A stretch of 16,401 nucleotides of DNA from JBMYTN01 sp049604415 (GCA_049604415.1 JBMYTN010000070.1:1-16401); one strand, 5' to 3'. Numbered from the stretch's first letter, positions 7,547 through 15,506 are shown. Notes: generated by a model not told the origin, from the letters alone. Numbers and translations are program-made.

Positions 7547-8004
7547 CTTTGGATCTCCGTTTTAGCATCCACAACTCTAGAGTTCAGGGCTGTCACTTCC
7601 TGCTTAGCTTCAGCTACGGCTTTCTCTTTTTGCTTAATGAGATTCCCAACTGGGTCACTCTCATTCAACTCTCCCTTAATAACCTTAAGTTCGTGCTCCA
7701 TATCCTCAATGTCATCTATCAATGAGTAAATACGAGAAGCAAGATTTGTCAAGATAACGGATTGCTCTAGTATACACTCAATGGTTACCAGTTTCTTATC
7801 AACCTTTTCAAGGCTTACATCAAAAACATCCCGCCTAACGAATTTATCATCGAACCAAAATAGTAAAGTCATAATTAGGGCAATAATACCTGCGATAGAA
7901 CCTACAACGGCAATGATTGAAACTGAATGTGAAACTAGAGATCTAAAGGACAACTTCTTGTGGTCATCGCTGAATCCCGATGTATCTCCATCGAAATCTT
8001 TCAT
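7534..8004 (-). CDS. Membrane-anchored coiled-coil protein of unknown function
   Basis: No family is recognised. The 156-residue product has an acidic, hydrophilic N-terminus (1-20) and a single strong membrane helix (about 27-50, IIAVVGSIAGIIALIMTLLF). A long charged heptad-like region with probable coiled coil follows (about 62-152), ending in CKK. The start is put at ATG 8004; a TTG at 8025 would add seven residues, and neither has a clear ribosome site. It is the first gene of a two-gene unit with the exported protein downstream (13-bp overlap). The pair suggests one envelope module: an anchor with a coiled-coil arm and an exported partner. Confidence 0.65.
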   Translation of the reverse strand: MKDFDGDTSGFSDDHKKLSFRSLVSHSVSIIAVVGSIAGIIALIMTLLFWFDDKFVRRDVFDVSLEKVDKKLVTIECILEQSVILTNLASRIYSLIDDIEDMEHELKVIKGELNESDPVGNLIKQKEKAVAEAKQEVTALNSRVVDAKTEIQRCKK

Positions 8005-8050
8005 GTAAATTACCAATCTAAACAAAATCTAAAGGCGAGCAACACGCATA

Positions 8051-8069
8051 AATATCCCTAAAGGATATT
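8051..8069. promoter_or_regulatory. 7-bp inverted repeat upstream of island operon
   Basis: AATATCC-CTAAA-GGATATT is a perfect inverted repeat with a 5-bp spacer. It lies about 47 bp upstream of the first island gene (ATG 8004, minus strand). Position and symmetry suit an operator for the two-gene unit. No -35/-10 pair is convincing in this AT-rich stretch. Confidence 0.35.
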
Positions 8070-8087
8070 AATCACACTGATACAACT

Positions 8088-8116
8088 TAAAATTTGATTC
8101 AGTCAATGAAATTTTA
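8088..8116. repeat. 8-bp inverted repeat at right island border
   Basis: TAAAATTT (8088-8095) and AAATTTTA (8109-8116) are perfect inverted repeats around 13 bases. The right arm contains the DUF454 stop codon, exactly where composition changes. It could be an island boundary remnant or a weak bidirectional terminator. It is A/T-only, so the stem would be unstable. Confidence 0.3.
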
Positions 8117-8584
8117 GTGTGGCTTCGGCTCGGGCCGCGTGACCACATACAGCACCACACAGATCAAAATCCCGCTTTGGATCGCCACCAGGGTCCAGCC
8201 TTCGGTCAGAGCAGCGGTGATCGCCACCGAGGCCGCCATCATGGTCACCGCCAGGACCTTGGCCTTGCGCGGGATCGCGCCCTCCTTGTGCCAAGCCTGC
8301 AGGCTGGGGCCGAATTTCGGATGCTCCAACAGCCATTGCCGCATCCCCGGCGAGGCATGGCCATAGGCCCAGGCCGCCAGGATCAGGAAAATAGTGGTCG
8401 GCATCACAGGCAAAAAGGCACCGATCACCCCAAGGCCAACACAAAGATGCCCAACCCCCAGCAGCACCAGACGCCGCGCCCGGCTGACCGGTTGGGCCGG
8501 CCGTACCGTCTCTGGGGCAGCATCCATCGCCGTTGCGCTGGTTTTTGTTTCGACCGCTGTCGGATCGGGCGTTGACCCGTCCAT
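8114..8584 (-). CDS. DUF454 (YbaN-family) inner-membrane protein
   Basis: Small membrane protein of 156 residues from a family of unknown biochemical role. After a low-complexity N-terminus (1-35) comes the family core: a glycine-rich helix GVGHLCVGLGVIGAFLPVMP, then TTIFLILAAWAYGHASP, HPKFGPSLQAWHKEGAIPRKAK, and a C-terminal hydrophobic hairpin. The start ATG at 8584 has GGAGGGG nine bases upstream. The frame continues to ATG 8605 and TTG 8611, but those have no comparable ribosome site. It lies 53 bp downstream of the universal stress gene on the same strand and may be cotranscribed with it. Its 3' end touches the AT-rich island. Confidence 0.85.
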   Translation of the reverse strand: MDGSTPDPTAVETKTSATAMDAAPETVRPAQPVSRARRLVLLGVGHLCVGLGVIGAFLPVMPTTIFLILAAWAYGHASPGMRQWLLEHPKFGPSLQAWHKEGAIPRKAKVLAVTMMAASVAITAALTEGWTLVAIQSGILICVVLYVVTRPEPKPH

Positions 8585-8637
8585 CACCTGTGACCCCTCC
8601 ACCATGACCAAGCGCGGAGAGACTGTCCCAAAGGGCG

Positions 8638-9156
8638 TCAGGTCACCGCGTCGATCTCTTCATCGGACAGAGTGCCCGGAACAATGGTAATGGGCAAGGT
8701 CAGTTTCGCCATTTGCTTGCCAGTCACCGCCTGAACGATGGGGCCGGGGCCGTCTTGGCCCTCGCCTGCGGCCAGGATCAGCACCGAGAAATCTTCTTCC
8801 CGCAGCAGCTTGAACAGCTCATCGACCGGATCGCCTTCGCGCAGATAAAAAATCGGCATATGACCGGTGATGGACCGCACCACCGAGGCATAGCGGTTCA
8901 TCGCATGCTCAGCGGCTTCCCGAGCCTCTTCGCGCATCAGATTGCCAACAAACATCCAATGCTCGAACTCCACTGGTTGGGTGACCAGCATCAGGGCCAC
9001 CTGACCGCCGGTAGCCTTGGCCCGCTGGGCCGCATAGCGAATGGCTGCCCGTTGCTCGTCGCTGCCATCCAGCACAAGCAAAAAGATCCGGTCAGCATCA
9101 TCCGCACTGGCCATGGTGCGCGGAGCCGCCAAGGGCGCCGAGTGGTTCGGTTTCAT
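8638..9156 (-). CDS. Universal stress protein (UspA family)
   Basis: Single-domain UspA-like protein of 172 residues. RIFLLVLDGSDEQRAAIRYA (23-42) is the typical first strand and helix. VALMLVTQPVEF follows, then the loop YLREGDPVDELFKLL (104-118), the strand VLILAAGEG (125-133) and the C-terminal KLTLPITIVPG (151-161). The usual G-x2-G-x9-G-S/T nucleotide signature is altered here (GEGQDGPGP), so ATP binding is uncertain. The start ATG at 9156 has GGGAGGA close upstream; the frame stays open to 9321 but without similarity. A FNR/FixK-type site lies about 180 bp upstream, which suggests oxygen-controlled expression, as known for some other usp genes. Confidence 0.88.
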   Translation of the reverse strand: MKPNHSAPLAAPRTMASADDADRIFLLVLDGSDEQRAAIRYAAQRAKATGGQVALMLVTQPVEFEHWMFVGNLMREEAREAAEHAMNRYASVVRSITGHMPIFYLREGDPVDELFKLLREEDFSVLILAAGEGQDGPGPIVQAVTGKQMAKLTLPITIVPGTLSDEEIDAVT

Positions 9157-9333
9157 GCCGCATCCTCCCAGTTGCTCGTCCCTTCTTGTGCGTTTGGGGA
9201 TCTGAGCGAATTTGCGGTTGTGTTCCTGGGGTAATATCCCACCAGTAGGGTCAGTTTGACCGCAGGAACGGGTGCTCGCAACAGGAATCATCCACCCAAA
9301 GGATAGAATCTTTAGGTGCAATGCGGCAAAGAG

Positions 9334-9347
9334 TTGATTGTTCTCAA
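9334..9347 (-). promoter_or_regulatory. FNR/FixK-type binding site upstream of usp
   Basis: TTGAGAACAATCAA (minus strand) fits the palindromic core TTGA-N6-TCAA and differs from the FNR consensus TTGAT-N4-ATCAA at one base. It lies between the rhodanese stop and the usp start. With the site centred at -41.5, transcription would begin near 9299. A possible -10-like TTCTAT lies at about 9303-9308, slightly off the ideal place. The motif is seen directly; the regulator is inferred from known families. Confidence 0.55.
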
Positions 9348-9363
9348 GGATTTAGGTGAGGCG

Positions 9364-9702
9364 TTAACCCTGCTCGATGGGGTTCCCGGCATGGTACCAG
9401 GCCGAAATGCCGCCCTCCAGACGATGCAGGTCGCCCTTGTAGCCCGACAGCTGCAGCATCTCCGACGCCATCCCACAGCGCATGCCGCTGGCGCAATACA
9501 GCACCACATGCTTGTCTTCCGGGATCGGCACCGCAGCTGGGTCGAAATTCGACAGCGGGTTATGGGCTGCCCCGGCAATGCGCGCGCCTTCGAATTCCGG
9601 CGGTTCACGGACGTCGATTAGGACGGCGCTGTCTTCCTCGATCCAGCTTTTCAGGGTATCCGGGGAAATCATGGTAATGCGGGGCTTGGCGGTCTCGCTC
9701 AC
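9364..9702 (-). CDS. Single-domain rhodanese-like sulfurtransferase
   Basis: 112-residue protein with one rhodanese domain. VLIDVREPPEFEGARIAGA (27-45) is the conserved N-terminal segment. The active-site loop is CASGMR with Cys70 as the persulfide-forming residue and Arg75. GGISAWYHAGNP (97-108) closes the domain. The cytoplasmic role is probably sulfane-sulfur transfer. The start is likely GTG at 9702, with GAGGA seven bases upstream; ATG at 9672 would cut into the domain. An extra Cys76 lies six residues after the active site. It diverges from a TusA-family gene, which suggests a sulfur relay between the two; this is inference from position. Confidence 0.9.
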   Translation of the reverse strand: MSETAKPRITMISPDTLKSWIEEDSAVLIDVREPPEFEGARIAGAAHNPLSNFDPAAVPIPEDKHVVLYCASGMRCGMASEMLQLSGYKGDLHRLEGGISAWYHAGNPIEQG

Positions 9703-9753
9703 GGATGCATCCTCGATAGGGGTCTAGAGGGCGGGAGTGGTCGCAGGACCGTT

Positions 9754-9764
9754 GCCCTAAGGGC
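9754..9764. promoter_or_regulatory. 11-bp palindrome between rhodanese and TusA-like genes
   Basis: GCCCT-A-AGGGC is a perfect inverted repeat in the 149-bp divergent promoter region. A second small repeat, TTGCG (9786-9790) with CGCAA (9799-9803), lies closer to the TusA-like gene. Either could be an operator for coordinated control; neither matches a site I can name. Confidence 0.25.
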
Positions 9765-9851
9765 TGGAGATGGGTGCATTGCAATTTGCGTTCAACCGCG
9801 CAAGAGTTGGGGATGTTTCAGGGGAACCCCCCAGGAAAGGGATAAGTGAGC

Positions 9852-10100
9852 ATGAGCGACGCGCAAGACGACCTGCTGTTGGATGTCCGGGGCTTGGCCT
9901 GTCCGCTGCCGATCCTGCGGGCTAAGAAAATGATGCGCAAAGTGCCATCCGGTGGCCGCCTGCGGGTCGAAGCCACCGATCCCGCCGCCGTGCGCGACTT
10001 TGAAGCCTTCAGCAAGGCCACCAATATCCCGCTGGATGAAAATCGCCAGGAAGACGGTCCGGACGGTCCGGTGTTCGTGTTTATCCTGCGCCAGCCCTAA
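9852..10100 (+). CDS. TusA/SirA-family sulfur carrier protein
   Basis: 82-residue protein of the TusA family, which carries a persulfide on a conserved cysteine for tRNA thiolation, molybdenum cofactor or sulfur oxidation. The family signature DVRGLACPLPILRAKK spans about residues 11-26, with Cys17 in the CPLP motif. RVEATDPAAVRDFEAF (about 39-54) is the second conserved part. The start is given as ATG 9852; GTG 9846 would add two residues, and AGGAAAGGGA (9833-9842) could serve either. It diverges from the rhodanese gene. Which acceptor pathway it serves cannot be told here. Confidence 0.9.
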   Translation: MSDAQDDLLLDVRGLACPLPILRAKKMMRKVPSGGRLRVEATDPAAVRDFEAFSKATNIPLDENRQEDGPDGPVFVFILRQP

Positions 10101-10111
10101 CCGGGCCTGGC
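10090..10111. terminator. Hairpin at convergent gene ends
   Basis: GCCAG-CCC (10090-10097) can pair with GGG-C-CTGGC (10103-10111) with one bulge. It overlaps the TusA-like stop codon in the 17-bp gap before the end of the convergent permease gene. The place suits a bidirectional terminator, but no T-tract follows. Confidence 0.3.
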
Positions 10112-10117
10112 TAGGCT

Positions 10118-10966
10118 TCACGCTATCGGCGCGCCGCGATCGGGCCGCCCAACCCGCCGGGCCGAGGCCCACAGCGCCACCACCACCCAAACCAGCACAA
10201 CGGCCAGCGAGGCCAGCCAGCGGCCATCGGTGATGACCTCCAGGAACGGGGCGTAGAACGGGATCCGCACCAGCTCCAGACCATGGGTCACCGGGTTGAT
10301 CCACATCAGGGCCTGCAGCAGCATATTCACCCCTTCCATGGGGAACAGCGCGCCGGAAAGGAACCACATCGGCATCATCACCAGCATCATGATGGCGTGA
10401 AAGCCCGACGTCGTGCTCATGCCCCAGGCGATCATAAAGCCCAGCCCGGTATAGCCCAACGCCACCAGGATCAGGGCGAACAGCACCAAAGGCACATTGG
10501 CCAGCCCCATGGGGAAGTCCAGGAAGGGCGCGGCCAGCAGCAGGATCACCGCCTGAAACAGGGCGATGGAGGTGCCGCCCAGGATCTTGCCCAGCACAAT
10601 GGTGATCCGGGGCACCGGGGCGGTGACCACGCCTTGCAAGAAGCCCGCATCCCGGTCCTCGATCACCGTAATGGTGGAAAAGATCGAGGCGAACAGCACC
10701 ATCATCATCAGAATGCCGGGGTAGAAATATTCCATATAGCTGATGCCGCCGACACCGCTGCCATCGAAGGACGGCGACAGACCAGCACCCAGCACCAACC
10801 AGAACATCACCGGCTGGCCGATGCTGCCCGCCACCCGGGAACGCTGGCGGATAAACCGGGTGAATTCCCGCCCGGCCAAAGCGCTGATCACGGAGACATT
10901 GCCTGCCGCTTTGGTCTGATTGGCGGTGGCAGGGGCTGCGGTGTCGGAAGCGGGGACTGTCGTCAT
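10118..10966 (-). CDS. ABC-2 type transporter permease
   Basis: 282-residue integral membrane protein of the ABC-2 permease family. After a hydrophilic N-terminus (1-25) comes REFTRFIRQRSRVAG, the cytoplasmic helix typical of the family. About six hydrophobic segments follow; the second lies near GILMMMVLFASIFSTITVIEDRDAG. The C-terminal part has NPVTHGLELVR, common in drug or polysaccharide exporters (DrrB/NodJ/YadH type). It is coupled to the ATPase gene: the ATG overlaps the ATPase stop (ATGA at 10963-10966). Export is expected from the family; the substrate is unknown. Confidence 0.9.
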   Translation of the reverse strand: MTTVPASDTAAPATANQTKAAGNVSVISALAGREFTRFIRQRSRVAGSIGQPVMFWLVLGAGLSPSFDGSGVGGISYMEYFYPGILMMMVLFASIFSTITVIEDRDAGFLQGVVTAPVPRITIVLGKILGGTSIALFQAVILLLAAPFLDFPMGLANVPLVLFALILVALGYTGLGFMIAWGMSTTSGFHAIMMLVMMPMWFLSGALFPMEGVNMLLQALMWINPVTHGLELVRIPFYAPFLEVITDGRWLASLAVVLVWVVVALWASARRVGRPDRGAPIA

Positions 10967-11934
10967 GACGAAGCGGCCTCGGCAAGCTCTGGGTCAGGGG
11001 TGCTGGCGGTCAGATGGATGAACACATCTTCCAGGGTCGGCTGTTTCACCGCCACGGCGCTCAACTGGTCGCGATATTGGCTGAGAATGCGGTCGATCAG
11101 GGCGACCGGGCCATCCTCCGGCAGCTCTTCAATGCGCAGCTCCTCGCCATGCAGACGGCAGGTCACCCCCAGCGCAGCGTCAAAGGCCGGGGCCAGTTGG
11201 CGGGCGGCCTCCGGGGTCGGCGCGGTGGCCACCACCACATCCCGGCCCAGGCTGGAGCGCAACACGCTGGGCCGGTCCTGGGCGATCAGGCGGCCTTCCT
11301 TCAGGATCAACACCTCGTCCGCCTGTTCGGCCTCGGAAAAGATATGGGTGGTCATCAGCACGGTCATGGCGCGTTCGCGCTGCAGACTAAGCAAGGTGTC
11401 CAGAAAGGCCCGTCGGCCCGCCGGGTCCAGGCCGGTGGTCGGCTCATCAAGCAGCAGCAATTGCGGGCGGGTCAGCAGGCATTTCGCCAGCTCCACCTGC
11501 CGGGACAGGCCGCCGGACAGGGTGCCGACCTTGTCCTTCAGCCGGTCCTTCAACATGGTCCAGGCCAGGGCCTCTTCCTCGCGCTCCCGATAGGCCGCAC
11601 CGGACAGGCCATAGAGCCGCCCATGCAGGGCAAGGTTTTCTCCCACCGACAGATGCTTGTCCACCGCCGGGGCCTGAAACACCACCGCCATCAGGGCGCG
11701 GGCCTGGGCCGGGTTTTTCAGCACATCATGGCCGCCAATGGTAATCCGTCCGGCGCTGGGGCTGGCCAGCCCACAGAGCAGGCGGAACAGGGTGGATTTG
11801 CCGCTGCCATTGGGTCCGGCGAGGATGGTGAAGGAGCCCTCGGCAATGGACAGGCTGACATCTTGCAGCGCCGTGCGGGGTGCGGTGCCGCGGCTGCCGG
11901 GGTGGATATGGGTCAGAGACTCAATGGTGATCAT
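10963..11934 (-). CDS. ABC transporter ATP-binding protein
   Basis: 323-residue ATPase that powers the downstream ABC-2 permease. Walker A is GPNGSGKST (40-48), the Q-loop Gln is 87, the signature is LSGGLSRQ (139-146), Walker B is LLLLDEP (159-165), and an H-loop TTH follows. The C-terminal 90 residues form the extra domain seen in DrrA/NodI-type exporters. The start is put at ATG 11934, where the domain begins; the ribosome site there is weak, and the frame is open to 12051. It diverges from prfC. The two genes form a compact exporter operon of unknown substrate. Confidence 0.91.
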   Translation of the reverse strand: MITIESLTHIHPGSRGTAPRTALQDVSLSIAEGSFTILAGPNGSGKSTLFRLLCGLASPSAGRITIGGHDVLKNPAQARALMAVVFQAPAVDKHLSVGENLALHGRLYGLSGAAYREREEEALAWTMLKDRLKDKVGTLSGGLSRQVELAKCLLTRPQLLLLDEPTTGLDPAGRRAFLDTLLSLQRERAMTVLMTTHIFSEAEQADEVLILKEGRLIAQDRPSVLRSSLGRDVVVATAPTPEAARQLAPAFDAALGVTCRLHGEELRIEELPEDGPVALIDRILSQYRDQLSAVAVKQPTLEDVFIHLTASTPDPELAEAASS

Positions 11935-12032
11935 CGGCGGCTTTAGGGCCTCTATGGTCCTGGGAACGGTCTGCGGACCCTGACGGCTTGGGGAGACTCT
12001 GGCAAGTAAGTTTTTACGCAGCTGCGGCAGTT

Positions 12033-12062
12033 TTGACGCGCCCGGAGGCAAAAATGCAGTAA
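12033..12062 (+). promoter_or_regulatory. Possible prfC promoter
   Basis: TTGACG (12033-12038) is a good -35 element. An 18-bp spacer leads to CAGTAA (12057-12062), a weak -10. Transcription would start about 50 bp before the prfC ATG. A 10-bp palindrome, CGCAGCTGCG (12017-12026), lies just upstream in the shared region with the divergent ABC genes. Confidence 0.35.
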
Positions 12063-12116
12063 AGTCCGGCGCTGCCTTCCCCGGTCCCTGTCGCTTGCAG
12101 AAGATTTTTAGGTCCC

Positions 12117-13721
<1,605 letters not shown>

Positions 13722-13745
13722 AGCCCTATTAGATCGAAAAGGGCT
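13722..13745 (+). terminator. Weak hairpin after prfC
   Basis: AGCCCT (13722-13727) and AGGGCT (13740-13745) are perfect 6-bp arms around a 12-base loop, immediately after the prfC stop. Only TTAAC follows, so intrinsic termination would be inefficient. The NADAR gene starts 25 bp later and may be read through. Confidence 0.35.
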
Positions 13746-13770
13746 TTAACAACGGTCTACGAAGGCTGCC

Positions 13771-14229
13771 ATGGCGATCACCTTTTTCCTCAACGGTCCG
13801 TTCAGCCAATTCGCTCCGGCGCGGTTCGACTTGGAGGGGCAGAGCTTCTGCTCCGCCGAGCAATACATGATGTGGTCCAAGGCGATGCTGTTTGGCGATC
13901 AGGCGATGGCCGACAAGATCCTCGCCAGCCGCTATTCCCATGACCATCAGGCCTTGGGGCGGCGGGTCAGTCCGTTTGATCCGGCTCGTTGGGATGCGGT
14001 GGCCCGCGACGTCGTGGCGCGCGGCAATCTGGCCAAGTTCCAGGCCGATCCGGATTTGGCAGCGGCCTTGCGGGAAACCGGAACAACGCGCTTGGCCTAT
14101 GCCAGCCCAGACCCGCGTTGGGGCATCGGCGTCACCGAGGAAAACCCCCGCGCCCAGGACCCGGAAGCCTGGCCCGGGGAGAACTGGCTTGGCCTTGCCT
14201 TGGAGCAGGTGCGGGCAGCGTTGGGATAG
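13771..14229 (+). CDS. NADAR/YbiA-family N-glycosidase
   Basis: 152-residue protein of the NADAR (DUF1768) family. E. coli YbiA, a member, cleaves the N-glycosidic bond of early riboflavin-pathway intermediates; other members act on ADP-ribose adducts. The family pattern is clear: FSQFAPARF (11-19), SAEQYMMWSKAMLFGD (28-43, with the expected catalytic Glu30), LGRRVSPFDPARWD (62-75), VARGNLAKFQADPDLAAAL (82-100), ASPDPRWGIG (111-120) and WPGENWLGLALEQVR near the end. ATG 13771 has GAAGG five bases upstream. It follows prfC by 49 bp on the same strand. Which substrate it cleaves is not decidable from sequence. Confidence 0.9.
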   Translation: MAITFFLNGPFSQFAPARFDLEGQSFCSAEQYMMWSKAMLFGDQAMADKILASRYSHDHQALGRRVSPFDPARWDAVARDVVARGNLAKFQADPDLAAALRETGTTRLAYASPDPRWGIGVTEENPRAQDPEAWPGENWLGLALEQVRAALG

Positions 14230-14262
14230 GTCTCTAGAGTGTTGGAGTGATCAGGGGCGGCC

Positions 14263-14592
14263 TTATGACGCGCTTTTGGCCCGGATCACATGGATCACCC
14301 GGCCTTGGACCCGGTCCGGCGCCACGGGGCCGAGGTCACCAGTGGGGGCCGAAAGCACCCCATCGCCGCGCACCACAATCTCACCATTTGAGCGGATATC
14401 TGTGATCCGTTTGACCCGCAACTGGCCGCGCTCCACGGAGGGGCCGCCTTGGGCATAGACAATGACGTCTTCGGGGCGGGGATGCCGCAGCCAGCCATAG
14501 CGTTTCAGGATCACATAATCGCCGGGCTGGAGGGTCGGCGCCATGCTCTGGCCTTGGATGCGGAGCATTCCGAAACCCAAGACCATCCGCAT
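14263..14592 (-). CDS. sodX: Nickel superoxide dismutase maturation protease (SodX, S26 family)
   Basis: Signal-peptidase-like serine protease of 109 residues without a membrane anchor, so probably cytoplasmic. IQGQSMAPTLQPGDYVILKR (12-31) carries nucleophile Ser16, and LRVKRI (59-64) carries the general base Lys61. GDGVLSAPTGDLGPV (77-91) matches the S26 C-terminal box. It is the second gene after sodN, as in known sodN-sodX loci, and would trim the SodN leader to expose the His-Cys hook. The start is ATG 14592; ATG at 14586 or 14568 cannot be excluded, as no strong ribosome site is visible. S26 family membership is firm; the SodX role rests on context. Confidence 0.88.
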   Translation of the reverse strand: MRMVLGFGMLRIQGQSMAPTLQPGDYVILKRYGWLRHPRPEDVIVYAQGGPSVERGQLRVKRITDIRSNGEIVVRGDGVLSAPTGDLGPVAPDRVQGRVIHVIRAKSAS

Positions 14593-14615
14593 GGCGCCAA
14601 TCCGAAAGTGGTAAC

Positions 14616-14644
14616 CGCGCTGTCTGATCGATCAGGGCAGCGCG
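14616..14644 (-). promoter_or_regulatory. Strong hairpin between sodN and sodX
   Basis: A near-perfect palindrome spans the 65-bp gap between the sodN stop and the sodX start. The outer arms CGCGCTG (14616-14622) and CAGCGCG (14638-14644) pair over 7 bp, and the inner CTGATC/GATCAG pair over 6 bp with a small internal loop. No T-tract follows on the minus strand. It could stabilise the sodN message or attenuate sodX, so that the protease is made in smaller amounts. Confidence 0.55.
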
Positions 14645-14657
14645 TCAGTGAGTCTTA

Positions 14658-15149
14658 TTAGACGGGGCGAACGACGGCCATGCTCGGCGGATAGGGCGCT
14701 TCTTTGCGCTCGGTTTCCACACCCTTGGTTTGCCAGAACATTTCGGCGAACTGGTTGACCAGCTCGACCAGCTCTTCCGCAGCGGCGCGATCCACGGTCT
14801 GCTTGCACTTCGAAGCGGTCATCAGAATGCTGTGCACCAGGCTGTGGACATTCGGATGGGCTTCGATTTGCGGGGCCTTGAAGTAGTCGGACCAAATCAC
14901 CCGGACTTCTTCTTTGACCTTGGCGGCTTCCACTTCTTTCAGCGCGATGCAGCGCGAGATGGTGTTGTCACGATCCAGGCCCGGATCCTTGGCGGCGGCT
15001 TCGTTCAGGATGTCGACCATGCGCACGACGGACAGGGCGGCAATCAGGGCCACGGCGGGATCATAGATCTTGCAGGGGATGTCGCAATGGGCGTCGGCGG
15101 CATCAAAGCCAAACAGCTGGTCGGCGGATTGCGTCAGTTTGTGAAGCAT
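14658..15149 (-). CDS. sodN: Nickel-containing superoxide dismutase (SodN) precursor
   Basis: Converts superoxide to O2 and H2O2 using one nickel ion per subunit. The 163-residue precursor has a 20-residue leader followed by AHCDIPCKIYDP. After cleavage, His21, Cys22 and Cys26 would form the nickel hook, with Tyr29 the conserved tyrosine. The position after the second Cys is Lys (Lys27), where Gly is usual in well-studied NiSODs. The remainder is the helical bundle with typical conserved segments such as RCIALKEVEAAKVKEEVRVIWSDYF written here in parts: RCIALKEVEAAKVKEE, then IWSDYF. ATG 15149 is the only suitable start; the ribosome site (AGGAC) is modest. sodX follows downstream. Confidence 0.94.
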   Translation of the reverse strand: MLHKLTQSADQLFGFDAADAHCDIPCKIYDPAVALIAALSVVRMVDILNEAAAKDPGLDRDNTISRCIALKEVEAAKVKEEVRVIWSDYFKAPQIEAHPNVHSLVHSILMTASKCKQTVDRAAAEELVELVNQFAEMFWQTKGVETERKEAPYPPSMAVVRPV

Positions 15150-15506
15150 CGTTTCTCAGGTCCTTTTGCAAAGGGTTTCGAGTGCAGTGAAAAGGGGAGG
15201 GCGGGCGATTGCGCGGCCTGCGGTTTTGGTTTGTGGCCCCTTGGAGAGATGGGCTTCCGGGGGCAGTGCATCCGGCGCAATCGAGTTCGCGGTGAAGATC
15301 GGTTCGGACACCGTTGAGGTGGGAGTCAGGGCGCAGACTTCAAGGCGGAAACGGGGTTCCGCTGGCGGGAAATGCAAGCGTATACAAGAGAATGTGCACA
15401 AGCACAGAGTTTTTTGGTGTTTCCAAACGCACGGCGTCTGACTTTTGAAAATTCCTGATAGAAGAGATTCTATTCCAAAGAACGCTAGAATAGCTTCTGC
15501 GGGCTC
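15150..15506. other. Gene-free sodN upstream region
   Basis: About 357 bp with no convincing gene. Open frames here are short, lack ribosome sites and have no recognisable domain. If the promoter near 15379-15407 is right, sodN has an untranslated leader of roughly 220 bases. I could not recognise a known riboswitch in it. Confidence 0.6.
15379..15407 (-). promoter_or_regulatory. Possible sodN promoter with overlapping operator
   Basis: On the minus strand, CTGTGC (15402-15407) and TATACG (15379-15384) are separated by 17 bp; the -10 is good and the -35 weak. A perfect inverted repeat TGTGC-ACAA-GCACA (15393-15406) overlaps the -35 and spacer. A repressor bound there would block RNA polymerase. 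In Streptomyces sodN is controlled by the nickel-responsive Fur-type regulator Nur; whether that applies here is not visible. Confidence 0.4.

Larger units (their letters stand above)
6909..8113. other. AT-rich two-gene island
   Basis: Base composition changes sharply just after the hyi stop and returns to GC-rich at the end of the DUF454 gene. The block holds two overlapping minus-strand genes with A/T-ending codons unlike their neighbours. It sits between the 3' ends of two convergent genes, a spot where insertions do little damage. I found no transposase, integrase, tRNA or flanking direct repeat. Horizontal acquisition is inferred from composition only. Confidence 0.7.

Noticed and set aside
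8094..8106. TTGA-N5-TCAA as an FNR box at the island border
   Set aside because: The spacer is five bases, not the six the family needs, and it points to no gene start.
10283..11593. 436-residue plus-strand open frame
   Set aside because: It is His/Gln-rich antisense shadow of the two ABC transporter genes.
15156..15401. 81-codon minus-strand frame directly upstream of sodN
   Set aside because: It has no ribosome site and no family features, and it would begin upstream of the predicted sodN transcription start.
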